Assembly (NCBI RefSeq): GCF_023156505.1
Contig: NZ_JALNMJ010000007.1
Span: 202,627-266,626 of the forward strand
DNA length: 64,000 nt
Direction of reading: 5' to 3'
Source: Roseibium sediminicola
Lineage (GTDB): Bacteria; Pseudomonadota; Alphaproteobacteria; Rhizobiales; Stappiaceae
The notes under the pieces were generated by a model. That model saw only the letters and a list, made by a program, of their open reading frames with translations, searched no databases and was not told where the DNA came from. Positions within the stretch are counted from its first letter, which is position 1, and every line of letters begins with the position of its first letter. The position numbers and the translations under genes were made by a program. Shown here in pieces: positions 18,524 to 27,169 of this stretch.

Positions 18524-19893
18524 CTTGCTCCGTCCCTGTCGTCAGCATCGCCGCTTGGCACCGGCCCCCAGGGGCCCCGGTTCCGGCCGAAGCCGTAGTC
18601 CGCCGCGTCGTCATCCTCGTCCATGCCCGGCTCCGGCCCGAACAGCTCCAGGCGGGTGCCGACCTTGTCGACCATGTATTCCTCGGCCAGGAAATCGGCG
18701 GCGTAGTTCTTCTTGGCGTCCGACCAGGTGGCATACTGGGTGTAGAACGCGTCCTTGTGGCAGATGAACAGCTGGCGGAAATCCAGTTGGGTCAGGTCCG
18801 CCAGGAGCATGTTGACCAGATGCTTGTCCCGGTGGTTGCGGGATCTGAGCAGATAGAAATAGGCCGGGTCGTCCAAGGCAGGCCAGCCTTGGCCGGTGCC
18901 TTGCGCCAGAGTCCGGACGGTCCGTTCCAGCGCATGATATTCGGCCGGCAGATCCTGATGGTATTTGCGCTTCAGCGCGCGCAGGTCGCGCCGGGAGACG
19001 TCGCTCAGATCCTCGTCATGATCGGCCGCCGCATCGATGACGATGAAATCGAGTTTCTGCCGCAGGATGTTTTCCGCCCTCGCGCCGCAGGCCTCAGTGA
19101 TTGGTTCGACCAGGGCATTGCGGTCAAGGAATTCGGCAATCTCCTGACGGTCCTCCATGGTGAGCACCTGTTTCACCGGCAGGTCGACAACGATGTCGGT
19201 GTCTTTCGGCGCAATGCAGGCGCTCTCGCGCACATCGCGGAAGACATAGAGCCCACCATAGTGGGACGTATAGAAATTGCCCTGTTCATACGAGCGGTTG
19301 CGGATGGACAGCGGTGTGCGGATGACATCGCCGGCATGTTTCGACAGCTCGATCATATCGGCGATCAGCACATCGTCCCACCAGCCGTCCTGTTCCTTCA
19401 TGAAGCGCTCGATCAGGTCGCCGAGATCCTCGCCGGCCTCGACATGCCCGCCAACCGTGTCCGCGTCGATCTCGATGGTGCGGATGTCGAACAGGTCCTG
19501 CGGCGAGGTCAGCGAATAGACCGAGTTGACCAGCTCGCCGACGATACAATCGCGGATCGACAGCGCAAAGAGCTGTTCCTCGTTGTCGTCGATGAAGCGG
19601 CGCAGGATCGACCGGGACGTGGAAAAGCGCGCGTTCAGAAGCGGCGCGGTCTTCTGATCGGTGGACAGCAGGATGAACTGGCGATTGCAGCCGCTCGGGT
19701 TGAGATAGTGAATATCGCCCAGCTCGTCGCCGATCTCCGGCGAGAAGCCGGAAATGTCGACGTGGAATTCCTGCAAGTCCGTGCGCTTGCCGATGAGGTG
19801 TTCCAGCGCGCGGTTGTAGCGGGCGACCATGGACGGCGAGGTCACCTCGAAGAGGTTGCCATACATCAGTCCATGTTTGACGAGACGCATCAT
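18520..19893 (-). CDS. DUF6638-like protein of unknown function
   Basis: 457 residues, soluble, no signal peptide. The middle (about 180-260) contains HYGGLYVFRDVRE; the C-terminal half is rich in charged residues and ends in an Asp-rich, then Gly/Pro-rich tail (MDEDDDAADYG..RGPWGPVPSG). I think it belongs to DUF6638, recalled by pattern and by its AAA-ATPase neighbour, so the family name is tentative. Starts with tandem ATG codons overlapping the ATPase stop (ATGA), so its synthesis is coupled to the ATPase. Confidence 0.7.
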   Translation of the reverse strand: MMRLVKHGLMYGNLFEVTSPSMVARYNRALEHLIGKRTDLQEFHVDISGFSPEIGDELGDIHYLNPSGCNRQFILLSTDQKTAPLLNARFSTSRSILRRFIDDNEEQLFALSIRDCIVGELVNSVYSLTSPQDLFDIRTIEIDADTVGGHVEAGEDLGDLIERFMKEQDGWWDDVLIADMIELSKHAGDVIRTPLSIRNRSYEQGNFYTSHYGGLYVFRDVRESACIAPKDTDIVVDLPVKQVLTMEDRQEIAEFLDRNALVEPITEACGARAENILRQKLDFIVIDAAADHDEDLSDVSRRDLRALKRKYHQDLPAEYHALERTVRTLAQGTGQGWPALDDPAYFYLLRSRNHRDKHLVNMLLADLTQLDFRQLFICHKDAFYTQYATWSDAKKNYAADFLAEEYMVDKVGTRLELFGPEPGMDEDDDAADYGFGRNRGPWGPVPSGDADDRDGAR

Positions 19894-21842
19894 GGGCGGC
19901 TGGCTTCCATGTAGCGGCGCTTGGCTTCTTCCATGCGCTGCATTTCACGCACCGCGTTCTCGATGGCGACCTCATCGGACTTGTCCGCGTAGCGGAATTC
20001 GCTGTCGGCGTAGCGGTTGATCTCCTGGATGACCATGTCGATGGTGATCGGCTGGGCCAGCTCCGCGATCATCGCCTTCTTGGTCTCGTAATCCTTGAAC
20101 AGGAACAGGTCCGGGTTTTCCATCCAGTCGTCGGGCAGTTCGAAATCCATCGCCCTAACCTTGATGGCGTCGGTGATGTTCTTGATCGCCCTGCCGGTGA
20201 AGCGCTCGTCGGCCTCCTGAATGGCTTTCAGATAGGTGCCGAACTTGGCGATCGTGTCGAGATCGCCGATCTCGCCCTGGACCTTCTCGAACACTTTTGC
20301 CAGTGCGTCTTCCTGGGGTTTCGAATGCCGGTCATAGGAGGCGGCAACCGCCTTCTTGATCGCCTGGGCCTCGAAGAGGTCGTGCTCGCCGACCGGGATG
20401 GAGTGGTTGCGGCCCATCAGGAGGTGCAGGATGTCGATATAGTCCTCGCGGGTCTGCGGGCCGTCGACGAGGAAACGCGCGCCGGCGCGCTGGCGCAGGG
20501 CGTCGTCGACATTTTCCGGATAGTTGGAGAACATGCCGAAGGTGCAGTTGCCGCGCACGACCGTGTTGGCGCCGGCAAAGCTCTCCATCAGCACGGCCGT
20601 GATTTCCAGCTGCCCGGCGGAGGACTGGCGGTCGCCGCGCTTTCCGGCAAGCTGGTCGATGTCGTCGATGGTGCCGAAACCGATCGCGTTCGGATCGGTG
20701 ACGTTGCGAATGAACGCCTTGGCGTTCTGGGCCGATTTGCCCTGATAACTGTCGATGCTCTCGGTGGAGAGGTTCTGGTAGCGGAAGGGATAGCCGGCGA
20801 CCTGGCAATAGTCGTTGATCATGCCGGCCATCATCTGGATCAGCGTGGTCTTGCCGGTGCCCGGCTTGCCGTCGCCCATGAACGTGAAGATGAAACCGCC
20901 AAGTTCGGCGAAGGGGTTCAGCTTGCGGTCGAAATCATAGGCCATCAGCATCTTGGAGAGCTTCATGGCCTGGTATTTGGCGATGTGATTGCCGACGACT
21001 TCTTCCGGCTTCTTGAACGCCATGGTCAGCGTGGTCGAACGGGCATGGGCCGACGGGGTGAAGCCGGTGATCTCGAACTTGTCGGCCTCGACCCGGTAGC
21101 GCGCCTCGGAGAAGGGTGCCAGCTCGTTCATTCCCTCGGCGCGCAGGGTCACCTTTTCCATCAGCTGCTCGCAGAAGGAGGTGATCAGGCCGATCAGTCC
21201 GGCATCGGTATCGACACCGGCCGCGGCGATTTCCTGGTCCAGTTCCCAGAGCGCGCCATGCAGGGCCAGCTGATCGTTGTCGATCAGGATTTCCTCGACC
21301 TCTCCGCACTGGATCTCCGTTTCGCTGTCATCGGCCGAAAGTCCGGAAACCAGAAAGTCCATCATGTTGGCGAAGACATGCAGGGCGATCAGCGCGGAGG
21401 CATTGAGCAGCTTTTCAAAGCGCAGCTTCTGCGACGTGTCGAGCGTTCCGGCAAGGTTCGCCCGTTTCAGATCGGCAAGACCGGTCTGCTCGGCGAACTG
21501 GTCGGACGTCACCTGGGCAACGGACAGCGCCCGGCGCAGGGCGCGGAGCACGCTCGCCTGCAGTGGTGTCGTCAGCGCGTCGTCGTCGCTTTCCAGGATG
21601 CGGGCCGACAGCTGCACGCCTTCCGGGCGGGCGGTGGAGCGGGTCACCAGGCCCGGCGTGGTGGAGCGGAACCGGCGGCGCGAGCCAAGGCCGGGCGAGC
21701 GCTCGGTGGAGACGCGGTCCGGCTCTGACTTCCTGGCGATCCGCGGCGTGTGGTCGAAGCCCTGAAGCAGCGTTTCCGCCGCCTTGTATTTCTCGCGGAT
21801 CTTGTCTTCTTTCAGTTCCATGAGGTCGTTGGAAAGGGTCAC
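19890..21842 (-). CDS. AAA family ATPase of unknown system
   Basis: 650 residues. The N-terminal 300 residues match no domain I know. A AAA module follows: Walker A GDGKPGTGKTTL (about 322-333), Walker B FGTIDDIDQ (about 387-395), a sensor-like FGMFSNYPENVDDALRQRAG (about 431-450) and a likely arginine finger in that last stretch. The small helical domain follows, ending in charged EEAKRRYMEASRP. GTG start. No protease or DNA-binding domain is visible. Position suggests it remodels a complex made with the neighbouring gene products. Confidence 0.8.
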   Translation of the reverse strand: MTLSNDLMELKEDKIREKYKAAETLLQGFDHTPRIARKSEPDRVSTERSPGLGSRRRFRSTTPGLVTRSTARPEGVQLSARILESDDDALTTPLQASVLRALRRALSVAQVTSDQFAEQTGLADLKRANLAGTLDTSQKLRFEKLLNASALIALHVFANMMDFLVSGLSADDSETEIQCGEVEEILIDNDQLALHGALWELDQEIAAAGVDTDAGLIGLITSFCEQLMEKVTLRAEGMNELAPFSEARYRVEADKFEITGFTPSAHARSTTLTMAFKKPEEVVGNHIAKYQAMKLSKMLMAYDFDRKLNPFAELGGFIFTFMGDGKPGTGKTTLIQMMAGMINDYCQVAGYPFRYQNLSTESIDSYQGKSAQNAKAFIRNVTDPNAIGFGTIDDIDQLAGKRGDRQSSAGQLEITAVLMESFAGANTVVRGNCTFGMFSNYPENVDDALRQRAGARFLVDGPQTREDYIDILHLLMGRNHSIPVGEHDLFEAQAIKKAVAASYDRHSKPQEDALAKVFEKVQGEIGDLDTIAKFGTYLKAIQEADERFTGRAIKNITDAIKVRAMDFELPDDWMENPDLFLFKDYETKKAMIAELAQPITIDMVIQEINRYADSEFRYADKSDEVAIENAVREMQRMEEAKRRYMEASRP

Positions 21843-21851
21843 GCGCGAAAC

Positions 21852-22985
21852 CTATTTGTAGCTGAGGATCTTGCCCGAGGGGCTGACGGCAAATTTGCGG
21901 ATGTTGGCGAAGCCAGGCGGATTGCGTTCCTGCAGGACCTGGTATGGCCGCTGGGGCAGGATCAGCGAGCGCTGCTGATGGGTATGGCCGGGGACTTCGT
22001 AGGAGGTCGGGTTCTGTGCCGACAGCGGGTCGAGCTGATAGATCTGCCGTTCGACGGAGGAGAAGAACCCGGCCGATTCCTGCTCGGTGCCGGAGGCGAT
22101 CAGGGTCTCGGTGGTCCAGGCCAGCGCCCAGTCTTCTCCCGGGTGGCCGTCGACCTCGGCGAGCACGTCGCGCAAGGGGCCGGATTGCTGAGTGAATGTG
22201 TGGCTGTACATCGGGCCTAAGAAAAACCGCCGCAGCCGCTTTGGATGCAGATCGTCGAAATCCCGGTCGAAGCCGCGGGCAATCGTGACCAGTTTCAGCG
22301 ACGCGCCGGCCTGGGCCGTCAGGTGGCTCTGGATACGCGGCCAGCGGCGCTCGTCCTTGGCCAGCGGCCGCTTGCCGCTGTCTTCCAGATCCATGATATA
22401 GACCAGCGGAATGTTCTGCTGGCTGTCATAGACTGCCCAGTGCAGCCGGTATTTGCGGCGGCTTTCCGAGACATTGCCGGTCCAGGAGATCCGGGGATCG
22501 TTTCTGGCCCAGAACAGCCCGCCCTTGGCGAGCTCCTCGTAATATTGCCGCTGGGAGGCGGCGAATTGCAGGTTGGTCGGCGAGGATTGCTCCCTCAGGA
22601 TGTGGTTGATCATCGCCAGTTTCAGGCCGCGCATGTCCGGCAGCGAGCGCAAGTGATTGTCCGCCTGCATGGCGTCGTTCGCCATCTGCAGGAGTTCCTG
22701 GTAGATCGGAAAGCCGCTGTCCTGACGGTCGATGCTGAGCAGCGACGGCATCATCTCGGAGACACGGCCGGCCAGCAGGTACTTGTAGGACAGCGCGGTG
22801 AACGTGCCCGACAGGGCGGCTAGATAGTCCTGCAGGATCGGGATCTCGCTCGCCAGCGCCGTGTTTTCATTGACGACGCTGTCGGCGACACCCTTCAGGT
22901 GATGGATGATCCGCTCGAACTTGGCGAAGTAGCGCCGTGTTTCATGCGCTTCTTCCAGGGTTCTGTGGTCCAGGGTCAGATCCAA
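21852..22985 (-). CDS. Uncharacterised protein of the AAA cluster
   Basis: 377 residues, not recognised. The N-terminal third is helical (YFAKFERIIHHLKGVADSVV, about 19-38); the rest looks mixed alpha/beta with many Trp and Arg. No signal peptide or membrane segment. It starts with TTG at 22985, supported by GGGAGG seven bases upstream, and ends 9 bases before the ATPase start. It may be an adaptor or substrate of the ATPase; that is context only. Confidence 0.7.
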   Translation of the reverse strand: MDLTLDHRTLEEAHETRRYFAKFERIIHHLKGVADSVVNENTALASEIPILQDYLAALSGTFTALSYKYLLAGRVSEMMPSLLSIDRQDSGFPIYQELLQMANDAMQADNHLRSLPDMRGLKLAMINHILREQSSPTNLQFAASQRQYYEELAKGGLFWARNDPRISWTGNVSESRRKYRLHWAVYDSQQNIPLVYIMDLEDSGKRPLAKDERRWPRIQSHLTAQAGASLKLVTIARGFDRDFDDLHPKRLRRFFLGPMYSHTFTQQSGPLRDVLAEVDGHPGEDWALAWTTETLIASGTEQESAGFFSSVERQIYQLDPLSAQNPTSYEVPGHTHQQRSLILPQRPYQVLQERNPPGFANIRKFAVSPSGKILSYK

Positions 22986-23009
22986 GGCTTAACCTCCCGG
23001 GCCAAGCCG

Positions 23010-24086
23010 TCAGGCGCCGTAAGCGTTTTTGTCGTGCTTCTCGACGATCTTCTCGAACCGGCGGGCGAAGCGCTCGTCCGATTTCGCCTTTTCTTCCAGA
23101 ACCTTGCGCGCGAACACCATGTGGTCTTCATGGGCTTCCATCATGTCGGCCATGCGCTGGTTGGTGGCGGAACCGATGGCCGCCATTGCGGACTGGGCTT
23201 CCTTGTCGGTGGCGACGCCGATCTCGTTGATCTTGTGGGCGACATCCTGCTGCTGTGCCGTTTTCAGCGATTTTACCAGGGCATCATAGAGCACGACCCG
23301 CTGCTTGGTGTCCGTCTGCAGCTTGTTGATCAGCACCATCTGGGTGGCGGCTTGGTTCTGCAGGCTGTCGACCCAGGTCTTGCCCTTCTCGATATAGCGT
23401 TCCAGCGTCTGGCTTTCGGCGAGCTTGACCTGCTCTTCCTGGGCGAGGCGGTTGTATTCGGAGTTCATCTCCGCCAGCTCGCTTTCCAGCTTGGTGCGGG
23501 CGGCGGCATCGGTCTCCATCGAGATCTTGTTTTCCAGCGCGATGATGTCCGGATCCATCGCGACCAGCTTCTGCTTGATCTCCTCCAGCGCGCCGACGGT
23601 CTGTTCCCGTTGGGCGAGCGTGCCGCTGAGGTTGGTTTCAACCCGCTTGGAATGCTCGTTCAGCGTATTGAGCTGTTCCTGCAGCAGCTGGCCGATGACG
23701 TTGGACTTGGAGATCAGGTCCTGCAGCTTGTCGTCGATGCTGGCGGTGCGCATGCGCTCCTGCCGGATGCTGTCGGAGCGCTGCTTGGAGAAGAAGCCGA
23801 TGAAGGTCTCCCAGCCGGTCTTCGAGCGCATGGCGTCGAAGTCCTTGGAGAAATTCGCGGTGACATCGTCGAGGCCCATGATCAGTTCGGCGATGTTGGC
23901 GCCCATGAGCTCGGTATGAGCATGGACATCGTCCAGGGTCGCGTTCTCGATGTCGATCGAAATGTCCTGACCGGAATCGAGCTTGCTGCGCACGGTTTCG
24001 ATCTTCGAGGTCATTTCGTTGATCTTCTGCTGCGCGGCAGCGACTTCCTTTTTCGACTTTTCGATCTGAGCGCTGAAATCCGCCAT
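23010..24086 (-). CDS. Long coiled-coil protein, possibly TelA-like
   Basis: 358 residues, almost wholly helical and charged, with heptad-like stretches at about 1-45, 95-215 and 290-345. No membrane segment. ATG at 24086 follows a strong GGAGGGG. The C-terminal part (LERYIEKGKTWVDSLQNQAA, then VLINKLQTDTKQRVVLYDAL) has the look of TelA/toxic-anion-resistance proteins, but I cannot establish that. First gene of the cluster, 24 bases ahead of the next gene. Confidence 0.7.
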   Translation of the reverse strand: MADFSAQIEKSKKEVAAAQQKINEMTSKIETVRSKLDSGQDISIDIENATLDDVHAHTELMGANIAELIMGLDDVTANFSKDFDAMRSKTGWETFIGFFSKQRSDSIRQERMRTASIDDKLQDLISKSNVIGQLLQEQLNTLNEHSKRVETNLSGTLAQREQTVGALEEIKQKLVAMDPDIIALENKISMETDAAARTKLESELAEMNSEYNRLAQEEQVKLAESQTLERYIEKGKTWVDSLQNQAATQMVLINKLQTDTKQRVVLYDALVKSLKTAQQQDVAHKINEIGVATDKEAQSAMAAIGSATNQRMADMMEAHEDHMVFARKVLEEKAKSDERFARRFEKIVEKHDKNAYGA

Positions 24087-24385
24087 CGACCCCTCCTGAA
24101 CGTCCAAAAATATTGCAGCTCTTATTTAGCAAGTCTTCTTGGAAATACAATTACAAGACGACACGCCGAACGGCGCTCGCCGCTGCCTGATCGAGCCTCG
24201 CGTCGCGGAAACAATCCCATGATAGCACGGTCTTCCACACCGGGGGCACGAGACAACGCCCGAGAAGGGGTGATCTTGATTGCGAATCGATGCCTAGTGG
24301 TGGAGAACGCTGGTAGGCGTCCGGCAAGCTTCTGATAACTCTTGGGAAAATTTTGTCTGGTGTTGGCGGTAACTGCAAAACTGAT
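24087..24385. other. Divergent intergenic region between AAA cluster and LacI gene
   Basis: No gene seen. The 24087-24150 part is AT-rich (TATTGCAGCTCTTATTTAGCA) and likely holds the minus-strand promoter of the five-gene cluster. The part near 24335-24385 likely holds the LacI promoter. The middle is GC-rich without repeats of the families seen elsewhere. Confidence 0.4.
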
Positions 24386-24397
24386 TGACGTATGTCA
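24386..24397. promoter_or_regulatory. Operator-like site before LacI gene
   Basis: TGACGTATGTCA lies 39 bases upstream of the LacI start. The 11-base GACGTATGTCA within it recurs exactly at 25572-25582, and its right half ATGTCA forms part of the palindrome at 25598-25613. Suggests autoregulation. Confidence 0.65.
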
Positions 24398-24435
24398 GAT
24401 TGCCGCGCGACAGTGCCTGTTTCAGAGGGAGTGTG

Positions 24436-25464
24436 ATGGCCAAGCCAACCGTCCATGATATCGCGCGCGAAGCCGGCGTCAGCCTGTCGACGGTCGACCG
24501 GGTGCTCAACGGCCGAGCGGATGTGCGGCCGAAAAACGCCGAGCGGGTGAAGGCGGCGGTCGAAAAACTCGGTTATGTCCGGGATACGAATGCGGCGAAC
24601 CTGGCCAAGCAACGCCAGTATCGCTTTCTGTTCGTGTTGCCGGAGGGGCCCAATCATTTTGTCGAGACCATCGCCACGGCGGTGGAGGAAGCCTCCGGCG
24701 CCCAGGTGGCCGACCGGACCGACGTCGACGTGTTGCTCGTCGATGCCGCCGATCCCCATGCCATCGTCGAGGCTCTGAGTGCCCTCGACCTGTCCACACT
24801 TGATGGCGTGGCGATGATGGTGCCGGAGACGCCGCAGGTCCGCGATGCGATTGCCCATATCAAGAGCGCCGGCATCTATGTGGTGGCGCTGGTGTCGGAC
24901 CTGCCGAACTCCAGATGTGACCATTTTGTCGGCGTGGACAATTTCTCGGCCGGCAAGATCGCCGGCGCGCTGTTGGGCAAGTTCCTGCGCAACGAGACGG
25001 GCAGCATCCTGGTCGCCACCAATTCCATGGTGGCGCGCGACAGCATCGAGCGGCGCTTCGGCCTCGACGAGGTGCTGTCGCGGGACTATCCGAGACTGAC
25101 GGCGCTGCCGACAATTGAATTCTACGACGACCCGGAGCGCATTCACGAAACCCTGGATCATGCGCTGAAGGCCCATCCGGAACTCAAGGCCGTCTATTCC
25201 ATGGGGTCGGGGAACGCGGCCATGCTGGACGCACTCAGGGAACATGGTGTTGCGGGCAAGCTTGTCGCCATCGCCCATGATCTGACGACGGTTACCCGTC
25301 AGGCATTGATCGATGGCGAACTCGACGCGGTGATTGCCCAGAATGTCGGTCATCTGGTGCGCAGCACGCTGCGGGTGCTGAGGGCGAAATGCGACGGCAC
25401 CGACATCTATGAAGCTCAGGAAAAGATCCGCATCGAGATCATCATGCGTGAAAATCTCTACTGA
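24436..25464 (+). CDS. LacI-family regulator of the DHA-type ABC operon
   Basis: 342 residues. HTH at about 5-25 (VHDIAREAGVSLSTVDRVLNG), then an effector domain of the sugar-binding type (LFVLPEGPNHFVETI..). ATG at 24436 has GAGGGA upstream; a longer reading adds 17 residues without support. It lies ahead of, and in the same direction as, the ABC operon. The shared palindromic sites before both transcripts make it the probable repressor of both. Confidence 0.88.
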   Translation: MAKPTVHDIAREAGVSLSTVDRVLNGRADVRPKNAERVKAAVEKLGYVRDTNAANLAKQRQYRFLFVLPEGPNHFVETIATAVEEASGAQVADRTDVDVLLVDAADPHAIVEALSALDLSTLDGVAMMVPETPQVRDAIAHIKSAGIYVVALVSDLPNSRCDHFVGVDNFSAGKIAGALLGKFLRNETGSILVATNSMVARDSIERRFGLDEVLSRDYPRLTALPTIEFYDDPERIHETLDHALKAHPELKAVYSMGSGNAAMLDALREHGVAGKLVAIAHDLTTVTRQALIDGELDAVIAQNVGHLVRSTLRVLRAKCDGTDIYEAQEKIRIEIIMRENLY

Positions 25465-25571
25465 AGCCTTCCTGACTTCTGGCGTGAATTCTCCTCCGTA
25501 AAATTCATTTCTCTCAATGGCTTGAGGCTCTGAAGACGCGGCTTCGTGCTTGTCTCGACGTCAAAAAGAAA

Positions 25572-25582
25572 GACGTATGTCA
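25572..25582. promoter_or_regulatory. Operator half-site before ABC operon
   Basis: GACGTATGTCA, identical to the site before the LacI gene, lies 16 bases ahead of the perfect palindrome at 25598-25613. Confidence 0.6.
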
Positions 25583-25597
25583 GTTTTTTGATTGACG

Positions 25598-25613
25598 TGA
25601 CATACGTATGTCA
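25598..25613. promoter_or_regulatory. Perfect 16-bp palindromic LacI operator
   Basis: TGACATACGTATGTCA reads the same on both strands with a central CG, typical of LacI-family operators. It lies 80 bases upstream of the binding-protein start in a TTG-rich promoter-like stretch. Confidence 0.75.
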
Positions 25614-25692
25614 ATTACCGTGCCCTTGCACTTGGAGGAGTGCTGCCGCCCGGCAGGCGCCGGCGCGCGATCATTTCGGGAGGAGTTCACCC

Positions 25693-27012
25693 ATGAAAAC
25701 TGCGAACCTACTCGCGGCCACCGCCCTTGTGGCGGTCGGCGGACTGACTGCATCGAACGCGCAGGCGGAAGACCTGACGCTGTGCTGGGCGGCCTGGGAT
25801 CCGGCCAACGCCCTTGTTGAATTGTCCAAGGAATTCGAGGCCGAATACGGCCACAACATGAATTTCGAATTCGTGCCCTGGCCGAATTTTGCCGACCGCA
25901 TGCTCAACGAGCTGAATTCCGGCGGCAAGCTGTGCGACCTCCTGATCGGCGACAGCCAGTGGATCGGCGGCGGCGCGGAAAACGGCCATTATGTCAAGCT
26001 GAACGAGTTCTTCGACAAGGAAGGCATCAGCATGGACGATTTCGCCCCGGCGACCGTCTATGCCTATTCGACCTGGCCGAAGGGCACGCCGAACTATTAC
26101 GCGCTGCCGGCCATGGGCGATGCCAACGGCTGGTTCTACCGCAAGGACTGGTTCGAAATGCCGGAGATCCAGGCGGCTTTCAAGGAAAAACACGGCCGCG
26201 ACCTGGCGCCGCCCAAGACCCAGGCCGAACTTCTGGAAATCGCCCAGTTCTTCCAGGAGCGCGAGATCGACGGCCAGACCCGCTATGGCGCGGCGATCTT
26301 CACCGAGCGCGGCTCGGAAGGCATCACCATGGGCGCCACCAGCTCCATGTATCCGTTCGGATTCAAGTATGAAATGACGCCGGGCAAATACGACATGGAA
26401 GGCGCGGTGAACTCGCCGGAAGCCGTGGCCGGCCTCGAGTTCTACAAGGAACTCTACAAGACAGGCACGCCCCCGGGCTACACCGACAGCTACATGGAAC
26501 AGTCGCTCGACGCGTTCAAATCCGGTCAGGTGGCGATGGCCATGAACTGGTTCGCCTTCTTCCCCGGCCTTTATGCCGATCCGGACACCGGCGGCGACAA
26601 GATCGGCTTCTTCGTCAATCCCGGCCAGAATGTCGAGGCCTCGACGCTCGGCGGGCAGGGGATTTCGGTCGTCGCCTATTCCGACAAGCAGGACGCCGCG
26701 CTTGAATATATCAAGTGGTTTGCCCAGCCCTCCGTTCAGAAGAAATGGTGGGATCTCGGCGGTTATTCCTGCCATGTCAGCGTGCTCAACGATCCGAGCT
26801 TCCCGGACAGCGCACCGTTTGCTTCCGACTTCCTGCTCGCCATGGACAACGTCAAGGACTTCTGGCAGGAGCCGGCCTATGCCGAACTGCTGCTGGCCAT
26901 GCAGAAACGCCTGCATGACTACGTCGTGGCGGACCAGGGCACGGCTCAGGAAGCCCTCGACAAGCTGATCGAGGACTGGACGGAGACCTTCGAGGACGAA
27001 GGCAAGCTCTGA
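25693..27012 (+). CDS. ABC transporter, periplasmic sugar/polyol-binding protein
   Basis: 439 residues. Signal peptide about 1-24 (ending NAQAED), then a family 1 binding fold rich in Trp and Phe (FVPWPNFADRM; GGYSCHVSVLNDP). ATG at 25693 follows GGGAGGAG. First gene of a seven-gene operon ending in dihydroxyacetone kinase, so the ligand may be dihydroxyacetone, glycerol or another short polyol. The ligand is inferred from context only. Confidence 0.85.
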   Translation: MKTANLLAATALVAVGGLTASNAQAEDLTLCWAAWDPANALVELSKEFEAEYGHNMNFEFVPWPNFADRMLNELNSGGKLCDLLIGDSQWIGGGAENGHYVKLNEFFDKEGISMDDFAPATVYAYSTWPKGTPNYYALPAMGDANGWFYRKDWFEMPEIQAAFKEKHGRDLAPPKTQAELLEIAQFFQEREIDGQTRYGAAIFTERGSEGITMGATSSMYPFGFKYEMTPGKYDMEGAVNSPEAVAGLEFYKELYKTGTPPGYTDSYMEQSLDAFKSGQVAMAMNWFAFFPGLYADPDTGGDKIGFFVNPGQNVEASTLGGQGISVVAYSDKQDAALEYIKWFAQPSVQKKWWDLGGYSCHVSVLNDPSFPDSAPFASDFLLAMDNVKDFWQEPAYAELLLAMQKRLHDYVVADQGTAQEALDKLIEDWTETFEDEGKL

Positions 27013-27029
27013 GCCCGACGCGCTCAGCC

Positions 27030-27057
27030 GGCGGTCCGGCGTTCCTGCCGGGCCGCC
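27030..27057 (+). terminator. Intra-operon hairpin after binding-protein gene
   Basis: GGCGGTCCGG pairs with CCGGGCCGCC (10 bp, one G-U) across an 8-base loop. It starts 18 bases after the binding-protein stop and lies in a 157-base gap before the first permease gene. No T-run follows, which fits mRNA protection better than termination. Confidence 0.5.
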
Positions 27058-27169
27058 TGCAACTGAAAGGCCCTCCATCGACCGATCCGGCGGATGCGCT
27101 TCGCACGGCGCATCCCGCCATCCCGGCTCTCCGGGTCTTTCCGGCACCGTTTCCACAAAAGAGCATCTC

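Noticed and set aside
17855..24086. Assignment of the AAA cluster as a phage-defence system
   Set aside because: No nuclease, protease, toxin or nucleotide-cyclase domain is visible, and the flanking genes are metabolic, not defence genes.
23010..24086. Firm call of TelA for the coiled-coil protein
   Set aside because: The resemblance rests on general helical pattern; without a search it cannot be separated from chance similarity among coiled coils.
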